Origin: Mytilus trossulus
Taxonomy: Eukaryota > Mollusca > Bivalvia > Mytilida > Mytilidae
Assembly (NCBI RefSeq): GCF_036588685.1
Contig: NW_026963311.1
Span: forward strand, 744,001-808,000
Length of the DNA stretch: 64,000 bases
Direction: 5' to 3'
The translations under genes and the position numbers were made by a program. Shown here in pieces: positions 1 through 11,037 of this stretch. The first letter of the stretch is position 1. Each line of letters begins with the position of its first letter. Below the pieces are notes generated by a model. The model had not been told where the DNA came from, ran no database searches, and saw only the letters and a list, made by a program, of their open reading frames with translations.

Positions 1-1571
1 ATTCAACAAAGGACACAGATGGATTCGTGACAAAATTGTGTTTTGGTGATGGTGATATGTTTGTAGATCTAACTTTACTGAACATTCTTGCTGCGTACAT
101 ATATCCCCATCTATAATGATTGGCCCAGTAGTTTCAGTTAAAAGTGTTAGTAAAAATTTACAAATTTTATGAAAATTGTTAAAAATTGACTATCGATTCG
201 TCTGAAATTTTCAGGGCAGATAGATCTTGACCTGATAAACAATTTAACCCGTGCCAGTTTTGCTCTTAATGCTTTTGTTTTTGAGTTATAAGCCAAAAAC
301 TGCATTTTATCCCATGTTCTATTTTTAGCCATGGCAGCCATCTTGGTAGGTTGACCAGGTCACCGGACACAATTTTTAAACTAGATACCCCAATGATGAT
401 TGTGGCCAAGTTTGGTTTAATATGGCGCAGTAGTTTCAGAGGAGAAGATTTTTGTAAAAGATAACTAAGATTTACGAAAAATGGTTAAAAATTGACTATA
501 AAGGGCAATAACTCCTAAAGGGGTCATTTGACCATTTCGGTAATGTTGACTTATTTGTAAATCTTATTTTGCTGAACATTATTGCTGTTTACAGTTTATC
601 TCTATCTATAATATTTTTCAAGATAATAACCAAAAACAACAAAATTTCCTTAAAATTACCAATTTAGGGGTAGCAACCCAACAACAGGTTGTTCGATTCA
701 TCTGAAAATTTCAGGGCAGATAGATCTTGACCTAATAAACAATTTTACCCCATGTCAGAATTGCTCTAAATGCTTTGGTCTTTGAGTTATAAGCCAAAAA
801 CTGCATTTTACCCCTATGTTCTATTTTTAGCCATGGCGGCCATCTTGGTTTGTTGACCGGGTCACCGGACACAATTTTTAAACTAGATACCCCAATGATG
901 ATTGTGGCCAAGTTTGGTTTAATATGGCGCAGTAGTTTCAGAGGAGAAGATTTTTGTAAAAGATAACTAAGATTTACGAAAAATGGTTAAAAATTGACTA
1001 TAAAGGGCAATAACTCCTAAAGGGGTCATTTGACCATTTCGGTAATGTTGACTTATTTGTAAATCTTATTTTGCTGAACATTATTGCTGTTTACAGTTTA
1101 TCTCTATCTATAATATTTTTCAAGATAATAACCAAAAACAGCAAAATTTCCTTAAAATTACCAATTTAGGGGTAGCAACCCAACAACAGGTTGTTCGATT
1201 CATCTGAAATTTTCAGGGCAGATAGATCTTGACCTGATAAACAATTTTACCCCATGTCAGAATTGCTCTAAATGCTTTGGTTTTTGAGTTATAAGCCAAA
1301 AACTGCATTTTACCCCTATGTTCTATTTTTAGCCATGGCGGCCATCTTGGTTTGTTGACCGGGTCACCGGACACAATTTTTAAACTAGATACCCCAATGA
1401 TGATTGTGGCCAAGTTTGGTTTAATTTGGCCTAGTAGTTTCAGAGGAGAAGATTTTTGTAAAAGTTAACGCAGGACGACGACGACGGACGACGACGACGA
1501 CGGACGACGACAGACGCCGGACGCAAAGTGATGAGAAAAGCTCACTTGGCCCTTTGGGCCAGGTGAGCTAA
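1..1571 (+). mobile_element. Hairpin-ended Helitron-like element, right part
   Basis: About three tandem copies of a ~500-bp unit (for example, the block containing GGGCAGATAGATCTTGACCT recurs near 215, 716 and 1217) are followed by a GACGACGG-type microsatellite (1470-1520). The element ends in a near-perfect hairpin at 1539-1569, with arms AGCTCACTTGGCCC and GGGCCAGGTGAGCT around TTT, then CTAA. It is the same family as the large element at 18146-26609. The left end lies outside the window. The hairpin followed by CTAA resembles a Helitron 3' end; no transposase is present. It lies in the downstream part of the F5/8C-like gene, presumably in an intron. Confidence 0.8.
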
Positions 1572-1674
1572 TAATAAAAATAAATCAACCAGAAAATGTT
1601 CTAAACATTGTGACAAACATACTTTTATATATGAACACAGATATTGCTTTTAATTATATTATCAATGTACTTAC

Positions 1675-3582
1675 AGTTTTCTCTGTAGTATATCATTATG
1701 TCTGTCACGTATGCCATACCGGTCGAAAACTCGAACATCCACCAGGCTGGCGTACTACTTAGAACTGTCCAACTTTTAGTACACATATCTTCATTATATT
1801 TATTTGATATTGGTGGGTTAACAGCATTTTCTGGTTTACCTTTAGTACCAAACATTGGTCCTTGTGTAGCTTTGCCAAATGGTGTCAGGTTCACTGTTTT
1901 TTAAAAGCAAATACTTCTTAGTATCGATCAAATATTTTCAATCTTCTTGTAAAATCAGAGAAACTTTTCTGAATATGATGCTGTCGTCATGAACACTCTA
2001 AACATGCTAAATGTTGGCGGAAAAAAATATATATGTCCTTCCCAGTACCACAAGGCTATCTTTAATAACTATTTTAAACGATAATTTGAAACCGATTCTT
2101 TCAGAGTAAAAAAAAGGTATAACAAAAATATGGAAAATTAAAAAAGTAAATAAAAAATGCAAAAAAAACAACGTTATAAAACAATATTAAGAGCGAAAAA
2201 AACTTTTTTTTCAAAATTCAGCATGCATAGGTTATGGTAAACTTCTCAGAGTACTGTCTACGTTATATAATTGTGAAGCTTAGGTATTCAATACAACAAA
2301 GAAAATTCTTATATTTAGTTTCCAATAACGCTTATTGAAGCCATGAAGGTCTTATGATTCGCCAACATGCCAAAATCCCATCCTTGTCAAATGAGATATT
2401 AATGTATGTACAATTCCTTCAATAATTTAATTCTATGTTTTAACAAGACATCCGTATTATTACGATTTGCATAGAAAAACAACAGTATTTGCAATTTTGA
2501 CTGCAGGAACAACAACATATTTTTTGCGAAGATAAAATAGAAATTTCGCAGCTTCGTTTTCAGCTTTGAATACGGACTTTGGAAATCTTTTACACAGTGT
2601 TCTCAACTGTTGTATTCGATGTTTCATCTAAGACCTACAAACTTTAATAGATTAAATAACATAGCAAAGTGATTTAATGTTGGATGTAATGCGTCTTCTG
2701 ATTGGCGGACAGTGTTTTGTCTATCAGCTCAAGCCAAAATTTTGTCATTTGATCATGACACAATTAACGTTTGCCCTTGATTTACTCCGGTTTTTAATTG
2801 AGTGTAGAATTAAATCATAAGGAATGATAGTAATATATTTTGTTTATGTCTATTCAAAATAACATTATAAATAGTGAGCAATCTTTTAAATAAACCGCTA
2901 TGCGTGATATTCAGTTTGCACAACATTTTTGACATAAGGAAACCATCATTTTCTAGATAATTCAATCAAAACGTAAACACAGTAATATTAAATTACAAAA
3001 CATTTAAGAATGTAATACCCTTGATATGGTATATACTATTCATCAACTTAATGTTTTTGAGTCATATTTAAACGAGTTGTTGGTATAAAATACACGGTTA
3101 AAAATACTGCAAAAAACAAAGGAGGCAACTCCCTCGGACCGGCAAGTTTAATCCTACAAAAGGCTGAATGGTTTGCATGAGTTTTAATGCTATCAAATGT
3201 ATTTTATATATGTGTCCTTTACAAACTGTTGTCTAAATCGAACCTAAAGAGGATAATTCGAGAACAAATAGATAAGCGCATGGATATCAAATCAAACGTG
3301 AATTCGTTCAACTACCTACTGTCTTAATAATATTGAATCATTGGTTAAAGTTTCAATCCGAAATTCGAAATTTGCATCCAAAATTTTATTTAGATTTAAA
3401 GTTGTTACATTGTACACGAATATTAGTAATGACATAATAACTTTACTTCGTTACAGAAATATTAAAATATAAAAAAAAAACACTCATAATTGGCAAAACT
3501 TGAACAACTTACTTTGTGCTGTAACTGTCGACACAACAGATGTGGAAAAAAGCAATGCTATGAACATTTTAGTTGATGTCAT
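1675..3582 (-). CDS. Secreted F5/8C (discoidin)-like domain protein, first two exons (partial)
   Basis: Exon 1 (3513-3582) encodes a 22-23 residue signal peptide beginning MTSTKMFIALLFS; the donor is gtaagttg. Exon 2 (1675-1893) has a TTTTTTAAAAAACAG-like acceptor and gtaagtac donor, and the phases agree (split codon ATG at the junction). Exon 2 encodes about 73 residues starting NLTPFGKATQG, with a later Cys, then PAWWMFEF and VTDIMIYYREN. This matches the first half of F5/8C or F-type-lectin-like beta-sandwich domains (N-x-A-x-GK-A at the start, WW in the middle, an IYYR strand). From memory, mussel proteins with the WWMF...IYYR pattern usually continue into EGF-like repeats (scavenger-receptor-like or receptor phosphatase-like), but nothing after exon 2 is in the window, so the full product is unknown. 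The likely role is extracellular recognition or adhesion. The 1.6-kb intron (1894-3512) is AT-rich with no recognisable insert. Confidence 0.72.
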
Positions 3583-4665
3583 ATTGTGGTATTAACTCCA
3601 ACCAATTCAGTGCTAGAATATAAAAATATGAGGATTCAGATAATCACGTGCGTTATAGTAGCTTTAAACTCATAAGATGGTGGAAATTGATTGAAAATGA
3701 TTAAATAATTAAATGCAAAATACATAAAAAAATCATTAGAATCAACCGAAACAAACCAAAAAATTACACAAGAGAAAGGAAGGAACAGTAGAACTAATTA
3801 AATGAAGTAAATCAGAAAAAAAATCCACTAAATATAAATACAACATAATTTAAATATATATCAATTACATCCTATCATACTTAAACCTCATTATATAGAC
3901 TTAGTTATTATGAATTAAAAACACACCACTATGAAATAATACATTTAGTCACAAACACCATCGTACTTAAAATGTTCACTCACTACATAACATGATAAAT
4001 GGTGATTTTCTACTATCTTAAGCTTTCACAAGAATTAATATCGGGTTTTCTCAAGAATAAAAGTAAATAATCAAATGCCAACAGGAAGTATCTTTTATCT
4101 TTCAAAAGAATCAATATTTAGAATTAGATCATTTAAGAACACTTTTTAAACCGACATTGTACATGTATTGTGTTGTAGTGTATTTAAAATAGTGCTCGAT
4201 ATAAATGCCCTTCAATTAGGGAAACACAATCCATACGTCATTTGATGTTCATAAAAAATTGTAACCTTAACAAAGAAAAGGTCTGTGTAATCTTAATAGA
4301 GAAGACGATTACAAATAAAATATAAGGAAATTAGGCAAACAATCGCACGAAAATTTCTGAAAAAAGAAAAAAAGACAGCAAGCTCTTAAGGCATCCAAAA
4401 CAAAATACTAAAATCTAAATTTTAAGGACTTGAAAAACATGAAAAATCAAGAAATTTTACAAAATATGCAAATTCAGTTATGGCTGGTTTTCTTTTAAAT
4501 TGAAAGTTGTTTTTATTTTCTGAATACCTTGTACCTTAGTCAAGCTTAGATTTATTCAAGAATATGTTTGATGACTATTACAATGGACATAGGCTCCTGA
4601 CTTGTTACAGGCGCAAAAATACAGCGTGATTAAATACGTTTTGTGAGATCTCAATCCTTTTTCTA
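3583..4665. other. AT-rich intergenic stretch upstream of the F5/8C-like gene
   Basis: This should hold the promoter and 5' UTR of the minus-strand gene starting at 3582. I see no convincing TATA box and no coding potential. Confidence 0.4.
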
Positions 4666-5420
4666 TGAATAAAATTGAGAATGGAAATGGGGAATGTGTC
4701 AAAGAGACAACAACCCGACCATAGAAAAAACAAGGTCACCAACAGGTCTTCAATGTAGCGAGAAATTCCCGCACCCGGAGGCGTCCTTCAGCTGGCCCCC
4801 AAACAAATATATACTAGTTCAGTGATAATGAACGCCATGCTAATTTCCGAATTGTACACAAGAAACTAAAATTGAAATATTACAAGACTAACAAAGGCCA
4901 GAGGCTCCTGACTTGGGACAGGCACAAACATGAGGCGGGGTTAAACAGGTTTGTGAGATCTCAACCCTCCCCCTATACCTCTAGCCAATGTAGAAAATTA
5001 AACGCATAACAATACGCACATTAAAATTCAGTTGATGAGAAGTCCGAGTCAGATGTCAGAAGATGCAACCAAAGAAAATAAACAAAATGGCAATAATACA
5101 TAAATAACAACAGACTACTAGCAGTCAACTGCCATGCCAGCTTCAGACTTCAATTAAACTGACTGAAGGATTATGATTTAATCATATAAACATCAGGCAC
5201 AATCCTTCCCGTTGGGGGTTTAGTATCATACCATCATAACGTATATGAGAAGAACATAACCTGTGTCATGCCAACAACTGTTTTTTGAATAAATGTATTA
5301 AGTTCCGATGCAAAGACCCTATAAGTGAATCAATATTAACGCCAAAATATGCAATCTGTAATGGCCTGACAACAGTATCGTAACTTTATCTCTTCTTAAT
5401 AATGTTGGTCAAAATTATAA
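4666..5420 (-). mobile_element. Penelope-like family B, 3' fragment
   Basis: The sequence matches the 3' part of the Penelope-like copy at 54579-56440. Shared blocks include GAATGTGTCAAAGAGACAAC, GAGGCTCCTGACTTGGGACA and AGATCTCAACCCTCCCCCTA, plus the tail of the coding region (5280-5413). The element's 3' end is at ~4666 and the copy is 5'-truncated at ~5415, as expected for target-primed insertion. Confidence 0.75.
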
Positions 5421-5454
5421 ACCTAAAAGCATTGATTATTTAATATATTTGCAT

Positions 5455-5565
5455 GTGTCAAGTCATGAATATGACAGATGTTACATATATCCATTCGTTT
5501 GACGTGTTTTGGGCTTTTGATTTGGTAACTTTCCGTTTTGACATTTCCTAGGAGTTCGTTTTTTT
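5455..5565 (-). repeat. Dispersed mussel repeat fragment
   Basis: Read on the minus strand, it contains the series GAACTCC..., AACGGAAAGT, CAAATCAAAAGC and CGTCAAACGAATGG, which recurs at 62325-62660 and 63780-63940. No coding potential. Confidence 0.5.
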
Positions 5566-5839
5566 GGGGGATTTTATAACCTTTTAGTGTAAATCATAAT
5601 CTAAAAATAAGAAAACAATTTAACTTACATATCAAACCTAAATTAAAGAGTAACTAGTTTACCACCATTATAAGCGTGGTATCTTTAGTGAGATGTAACC
5701 TGACTTTCAAGTATATTCTAATTTTTAAAACTTGTTGGTTACTTTATACGTTGCATTTTGATTTGTATGAACAATTAACTATACATATATGAAGTATTAG
5801 TCCAATTCTTATGTATTTCAGCAAGACTATTCAGGGGTA

Positions 5840-6165
5840 GAATGTTATTTCAACTAAACAAACGGTCCGAATTATCACTGATAATTATAGTCATATTTAT
5901 AAATTAACTGTTTACAAAACTTTAGATTTTTTTAATTACTAAAGCTTTTCTATCTCAGGAATAGATTACCTAAGCTGTATTTGGCAAAACTTTTAGGAAT
6001 CTTGGTCCTAAATGCTCAACTTCGTTCTTTATTTGGCCTTTTTAGCTGTTTTTTTTTATTCTGGCGTCATTGATTAGTGTTTTTTAGACGAAACGCGCGT
6101 CAGCCGTAAAAACTCAATGTAATCCTGGTATAGATGATGAGTTTATTTTCTTAGCCTAAGATCCA
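5840..6165 (+). repeat. Diverged repeat unit with hammerhead-like motif
   Basis: This resembles the tandem units at 8895-9595 in order of parts: TTTACAAAACTTT, then TATCTCAGGAATAGATTACC, a GTATTTGGCA block, then a motif at 6061-6108 with GGCGTCATTGATTAG, AGACGAAACGC and GTCAGCCGTA. It ends in ATGATGAGTTTATTT. It is a single degenerate copy. Confidence 0.55.
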
Positions 6166-6589
6166 GTACATTTTAAGAATTCATAAGTGACTTGAAAAAG
6201 TTTTTTGTTTCTCATTTAAGCAGACTGAACATTTTGAACGACAATCTTTAGTTTTGAAGGAATTCAACTTGTGCCACCATTCAACATTTTAAGTTGTTAT
6301 TCTTCTCATTTGTTTTCGATAGTTTTATGGATAAATGGCTCGTGTGAATTTCGAATTCTTCCGAGCACATGATTATCGATCAAATACATACATTGATATT
6401 AAAATTCTTCTTTGAAAGCAAAAATGATTTATCACCAAAATAAGCGTTTGTAAGTTCCTGCCTTTCATTAAACGTGTAATTCATAAGGACGTGTTCAATC
6501 ATTTCATTGTCAACGCAAAAATGTTATATCAAAGAGGATGTCATTAAAAGATAACAGGAGCTGATTATAATATCAGTTTTAAATACCTT
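6166..6589. other. No recognised feature
   Basis: AT-rich sequence between repeat fragments, with no ORF, tandem repeat or RNA gene that I can recognise. Confidence 0.4.
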
Positions 6590-6735
6590 TCGTGTTGTTT
6601 ATTCTTTAGTTTTCTATGTTGTGTCATGTGTACTATTGTTTTTCTGTTTGTCTTTTTTTCATTTTTAGCCATGGCGTTGTTTTAGATTTATGAGTTTGAC
6701 TGTCCCTTTGGTATCTTTCGTCCCTCTTTTATAAA
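6590..6735 (+). mobile_element. Penelope-like family A, 3' UTR fragment
   Basis: The sequence carries the blocks TGTTTATTCTTTAGTTTTCT, TTTTAGCCATGGCGTTGT and GAGTTTGACTGTCCCTTTGG. These match the 3' untranslated end of the copy at 44930-47117, in the opposite orientation. Strongly 5'-truncated. Confidence 0.7.
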
Positions 6736-7134
6736 TATTCGACCATTTGCCGCACAATGCACAATTTCTAATTTTCTGGGACGTAAAAACACGACAAAAG
6801 ACGGTTAATTTTTATCCAGAACCGTTCAAATATCATATTTCGAAACACTTCGTATGATTTACAAAAAACTATTTTCAATATATAAAGAATTTAACAGTTT
6901 AATTAAAGGTATCTCAAATGTACGGAAACATAAAAAAATAATATTATAAATTCAGTGATTCGACTTTCTTGATTGTGACATATGTCTCAGTTGACTTCAG
7001 TAATTGTAATGTTTCATTTGTCTCAATCACAATTCCTTTCTTCTTTTTGACACTTTAAGTAAACGCGACTTAACGACGCTTTTATACTTTCGTTTTGATT
7101 TCTTTTAGTATTTGGTGTGTTTTCTTTTTAAAAA
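6736..7134. other. No recognised feature
   Basis: AT-rich sequence in which I see no gene or repeat. Confidence 0.4.
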
Positions 7135-7480
7135 AAAAGTATATGGTATAATCCAAAATGACACAACACTCCACAAAAGACTAAATAATACGGAAGTTAT
7201 CAACCATAGATCGTCACACCACAAATAAAACGTCCCCATATTATAACAAAATGTAAACCAATTAAAACGAGACCACTAACGGCTTGATTTATAACACAAT
7301 AAACTGAAAATAAATATATATGATATTCAGCAACATACATGTATCACAACCACTGATTAACTATATCATGACATGGTACCGACACATACATAATGTGGCG
7401 GGTTTAACGTGATTGCATGCACCAACACTTCCTTAATCTAGGACAGTGGTTTAACAGCACAACATAAGAACAAACTATAA
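7135..7480 (+). repeat. Dispersed repeat with GGTATAAT...ACGGC signature
   Basis: A diverged member of the repeat series found at 29555-29770 and 37547-37790: a GGTATAAT-like start, AACACTCCACAAAAGAC, ATCAACCATAGATCGTCAC, then AAACGAGACCACTAACGGC. It is followed by GGCGGGTTTAAC and ACAGTGGTTTAACAG blocks. Probably an untranslated tail of a retroelement. Confidence 0.45.
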
Positions 7481-8563
7481 CAAGAGTGCACACGCTGAAA
7501 TGTGTCGCCTTCTTTACTAATCATAGATATTATGTGCATAGACCAAATACAAGGCTTTATTACAACTGTCACATAAACTCAACATTAACCAAGAAAACAA
7601 AACATTGATCAATGAACCATGAAATTGAGGTCAAGGTCAGATGAACCATGTCAAGCTGACATGTACAGCTAACAATTCTTCAATATAACAAATATAGTTG
7701 ACTTATTGCTTTTAAATTCAGAAAAAAGAGACCAAAACACCAGAACTTAACACTGAGCAATAAGCCGTGAAAATGAGGTCAAGGTCAAATAAAACCTGCG
7801 TAACAGACATATAGATCATAAAATATCTCCATACACCAAATAAAGTTGACCTAATGCATAGAGTTTTAGAAAAATAGACCAAAACTCAAAAACCTAACTT
7901 TGACCACTGAACCATGAAAATGAGGTCAAGGTCAGATGACACCTGTCAGCTAGACGTTTACACCTTACAATCAGTCTATACACCAAATATAGAAGACCTA
8001 TTGCATATAGTATAAGAAAAACAGACCAAAACAAAAAAACTTAAATATAACCACTGAACCATGAAAATGAGGTCAAGGTCATATGACACCTACCAGTTGG
8101 ACATGTACACCTTACAGTCCTTCCATACACCGAATATACTAGACCTATTGCTTATAGTATCTGAGATATTGACTAGACCACCAAAACTTAACCTTGTTCA
8201 CTGGTCCACGAATTGAGGTCAAGGTCAAGTGAAAACTGTATGACGGGCATGAGGACCTTGTAAAGTACGCACATAATAAATATAGTTATCTAATTACTTA
8301 TAATAAGAGAGAATTTAACATTACAAAAATTCTTAACTTTTTTTTCAAATAGTCACTGAACCATGAAAATGAGATCAAGGACAAGGGACATGTGACTGAC
8401 GGAAAGTTCGTAACATGAGGCATCTATATACAAAGTATGAAGCATCCAGGTCTTCTACCTTCTAAAATATAAAGCTTTTAAGAAGTTAGCTAACGCCGCC
8501 GCCGCCGCCGCCGGATCACTATCCCTATGTCGAGCTTTCTGCAACAAAAGTTGCAGGCTCGAC
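7481..8563 (+). mobile_element. Pearl/Helitron-like element with ~147-bp tandem repeats and terminal hairpin
   Basis: The left end, starting CAAGAGTGCACACGCTGAAA, is followed by six tandem units of about 147 bp. The marker CCATGAAAATGAGGTCAAGG or a variant falls at 7617, 7765, 7912, 8059, 8206 and 8361. Then come a GCC microsatellite (8496-8512) and a terminal hairpin at 8529-8563: arms GTCGAGC and GCTCGAC enclose CTGCAAC and GTTGCAG around AAAA. There is no ORF. The layout (unique end, central tandem array, microsatellite, hairpin) is that of the bivalve pearl family. Confidence 0.8.
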
Positions 8564-8894
8564 AAAAATCAGTTGAAAATTACTTCTCTCGTCAGATGGA
8601 TGAGAAACAAAAATAAAAGTAACATCAAAACAGACTGGACATGACAAGGTATTTATTATGCTCTAGTATTTTATTTTTCGTACCTTCATTGGCACTTTCA
8701 CATTTCAAATTAGCACCACACAAAATAAACATGGGCGTTTGACTTTTATATGAACAAATATATATAAGGTTCGACCAAAAAAAATCTATAATGTGGTTGA
8801 CTATCGTCAGAAGCACGAAGGGTGTCATATTAAAGTAGCAGAAAGATACAAAACGGATAATCAAAATTTTGTTTTAGACATGCGTATTTACTGT

Positions 8895-9595
8895 TCGTTT
8901 CAATAGTTTTGGTCGTTTCGTCCCCGAGGGTATCACCAGCCCAGTAGTCACACTGGTGTTGGCATGAATATCAATAATGTGGTCATTTACTAAATTTTCC
9001 TGTTTGCAAAACTTTGATTTTTTCGAAAAACTAAGGACTTTCTTATCCCAGGCATAGATTACCTTAGCCGTATTTGGCACAACTTTTTGGAACTTTAGAT
9101 TCTCAATGCTCTTCAACTTTGTACATGTTTGGCTTTATACATATTTTGATATGAGCGTCACTGGTGCGTCTTGTCTAGACGAAACGCTATCTGTCGTACT
9201 AAATTATAATCATGGTACCTTTGATAACTATGTACACCACTGGGTCGATGCCACTGCTGGTGGACGTTTAGTCCTCGAGGGTATAGCCCACTAGTCAACA
9301 CTTCGGTGTTGGCATGAATAACAATGATGTGTTCATTTATGTAAATATCCCGTTTGCAAAACTTTTATTTTTTTCGAAAAACTCAGGACTTTCTTATCCC
9401 AGGATAGGATTACCTTAGCCGTATTTGGCACAACTTTTTGGAATTTTGGATCCTCAATGCTCTTCAACTTTATACTTGTTTGGCTTTATAAATATTTTGA
9501 TATGAACGTCACTGACGAGTCTTATGAAGACGAAACGCGCGTCTGGCGTACTAAATTATAATGCTTGTACCTTTGATAACTATTGGAGCATTTTG
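8895..9595 (+). repeat. Tandem dimer of ~351-bp units with hammerhead-like motif
   Basis: Two head-to-tail copies share long blocks (CTTATCCCAGG, TTACCTTAGCCGTATTTGGC, TTGGCTTTATA). Each ends in a structured motif, at 9153-9199 and 9506-9551. In the second copy CTGACGA is followed by a GTCTT/AAGAC stem with ATG loop, then GAAA and a short ACGC/GCGT stem ending GTA. This is the order of parts of a hammerhead ribozyme core, but the third helix is weak or absent. Small retroelements with hammerheads (retrozymes) are known in bivalves; assignment to them is an inference. Confidence 0.6.
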
Positions 9596-9849
9596 TATAG
9601 ATTATTTTTTCTACTATGTCGTCTACATTTCTAAGAATAAGTAAATCCATACATAGCATGTGTACGTAGAATACACATTAAACGTTTAACACATTCAATT
9701 TGTCACATTTGTTATGTACACTTCTCTAACAAAATTGAACTCTTTCAAAGAGCTTAAACTTTAAACTTAAAAGAATAATAAATGCATACATTTTGACTAC
9801 ATGTATGTTTTAGGTTTTTTTTAGTTCCACTAATTCAAATAGTTTCCTC

Positions 9850-10335
9850 ATTTATAGCTTCCGTATGTAGGAGGGTTGTTCTGTCACCTGTATTATTTGT
9901 TCAGCCATTGTGTGTTCTGAAAAATCTATCCAGGTTATGTTCTTCTCATATATGTTATGATGGTATGATACTTAACCCCTAACGGGAAGGATTGTGCCTG
10001 ATATTCATATGATGAAATCATAATCTGTTATTCAGTTTAATTGAAGTCTGGAGCTGGCATGTCAGTTAACTGCTAGTAGTCTGTTGTTATTTATGTATAA
10101 TTGTCATTTTGTTAACTTTCTTTGGTTAAATCTTCTGACATCAGACTCGGACTTCTCTTGAACTGAATTTTAAATGTGCGTATTGTTATGCGTTTACTTT
10201 TCTACGTTGGCTAGAGGTATAAGGGGAGGGTTGAGATCTCATAAACATGTTCAACTACGCGGCATTTTTGCGCCCGTTCCAAGCCTGGAGCCTCTGGTTT
10301 TTGTTAGTCTTGTATTATTCTATTTTAGTTTCTTG
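9850..10335 (+). mobile_element. Penelope-like family B, 3' fragment
   Basis: Opposite in orientation to the copies at 4666 and 54579. Shared blocks include TATGATGGTATGATACTTAA, GGGAAGGATTGTGCCTGATA, GAGGGTTGAGATCTCATAAA and GAGCCTCTGGTTTTTGTTAG. Only the 3' part is present, and it has no open reading frame. Confidence 0.7.
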
Positions 10336-10349
10336 TTTTTTAGTTAAGG

Positions 10350-10600
10350 ATGTTGTCATGATCAGGTAGGAAATGAGAATAATGTAAAACAAATCAAATA
10401 AGAAAACAAACGGCCCAATTTATGAACAAAAAAATGAACGAAAAACAAATACAGTAAGTTACGGGTAAGAAAATAATGACGATCATCGCATGATTTACAA
10501 ACTGAATGATGACTGTCAAATAATGTCTTTGTCATTTGGTCTCTTGTGAAGAGTTGTCTCATTGACAATCATACCACATCTTTTTTATATATACAGTCGA
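10350..10600 (-). repeat. Dispersed mussel repeat fragment
   Basis: Contains AAACAAACGGCCCAATTTAT, AAAAATGAACGAAAAACAAA and, inverted, TTGTCTCATTGACAATCATACC. The same blocks occur at 29555-29770 and 37547-37790. The segments look partly rearranged relative to those copies. Confidence 0.45.
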
Positions 10601-10984
10601 ACCATGATGTCGAAATAATGTTGCCTGGTGGTGTTGCAGTATTGGATATTAAATGAAGTTTAATAATTAATATAAAACGAAAAATTAACAAAACAATTAT
10701 ATCAATTTGATTGTGGTTATCAAATTATTGGAGGTTACATTGTGTGTGTTTATTAGTATGTTAGCGAGTCACTAGAAGTAGTATTTTATAGTTCAACATT
10801 ATTGAATACGTTACGATTTATTGTTTATGGTTAAAATTTTAACAAAATAGTCAACTTGGGCATTAAAAACAAATGTTTTGTTTCTCTTTGACTTTTTTTA
10901 ATTGGAACAATTATAACTAATAATGAAGAATAACTTTATTATCTGTCTTGATTGCTTAAAATAACATTCAAAATTAAACATAGA
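10601..10984. other. AT-rich intergenic stretch
   Basis: This lies between the repeat fragment and the 3' end of the minus-strand peptidase gene. I see no gene in it. Confidence 0.4.
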
Positions 10985-10990
10985 TTTAAT
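10985..10990 (-). terminator. Candidate polyadenylation signal ATTAAA
   Basis: On the minus strand ATTAAA occurs about 48 bp after the stop codon of the SH3b-peptidase gene. This is the common variant of AATAAA, and no stronger signal is closer. The call rests on position alone. Confidence 0.35.
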
Positions 10991-11037
10991 AAAAATGTTG
11001 AATGTGTCAGCGAAACAAAAGATTTGCTTTCCACAGC

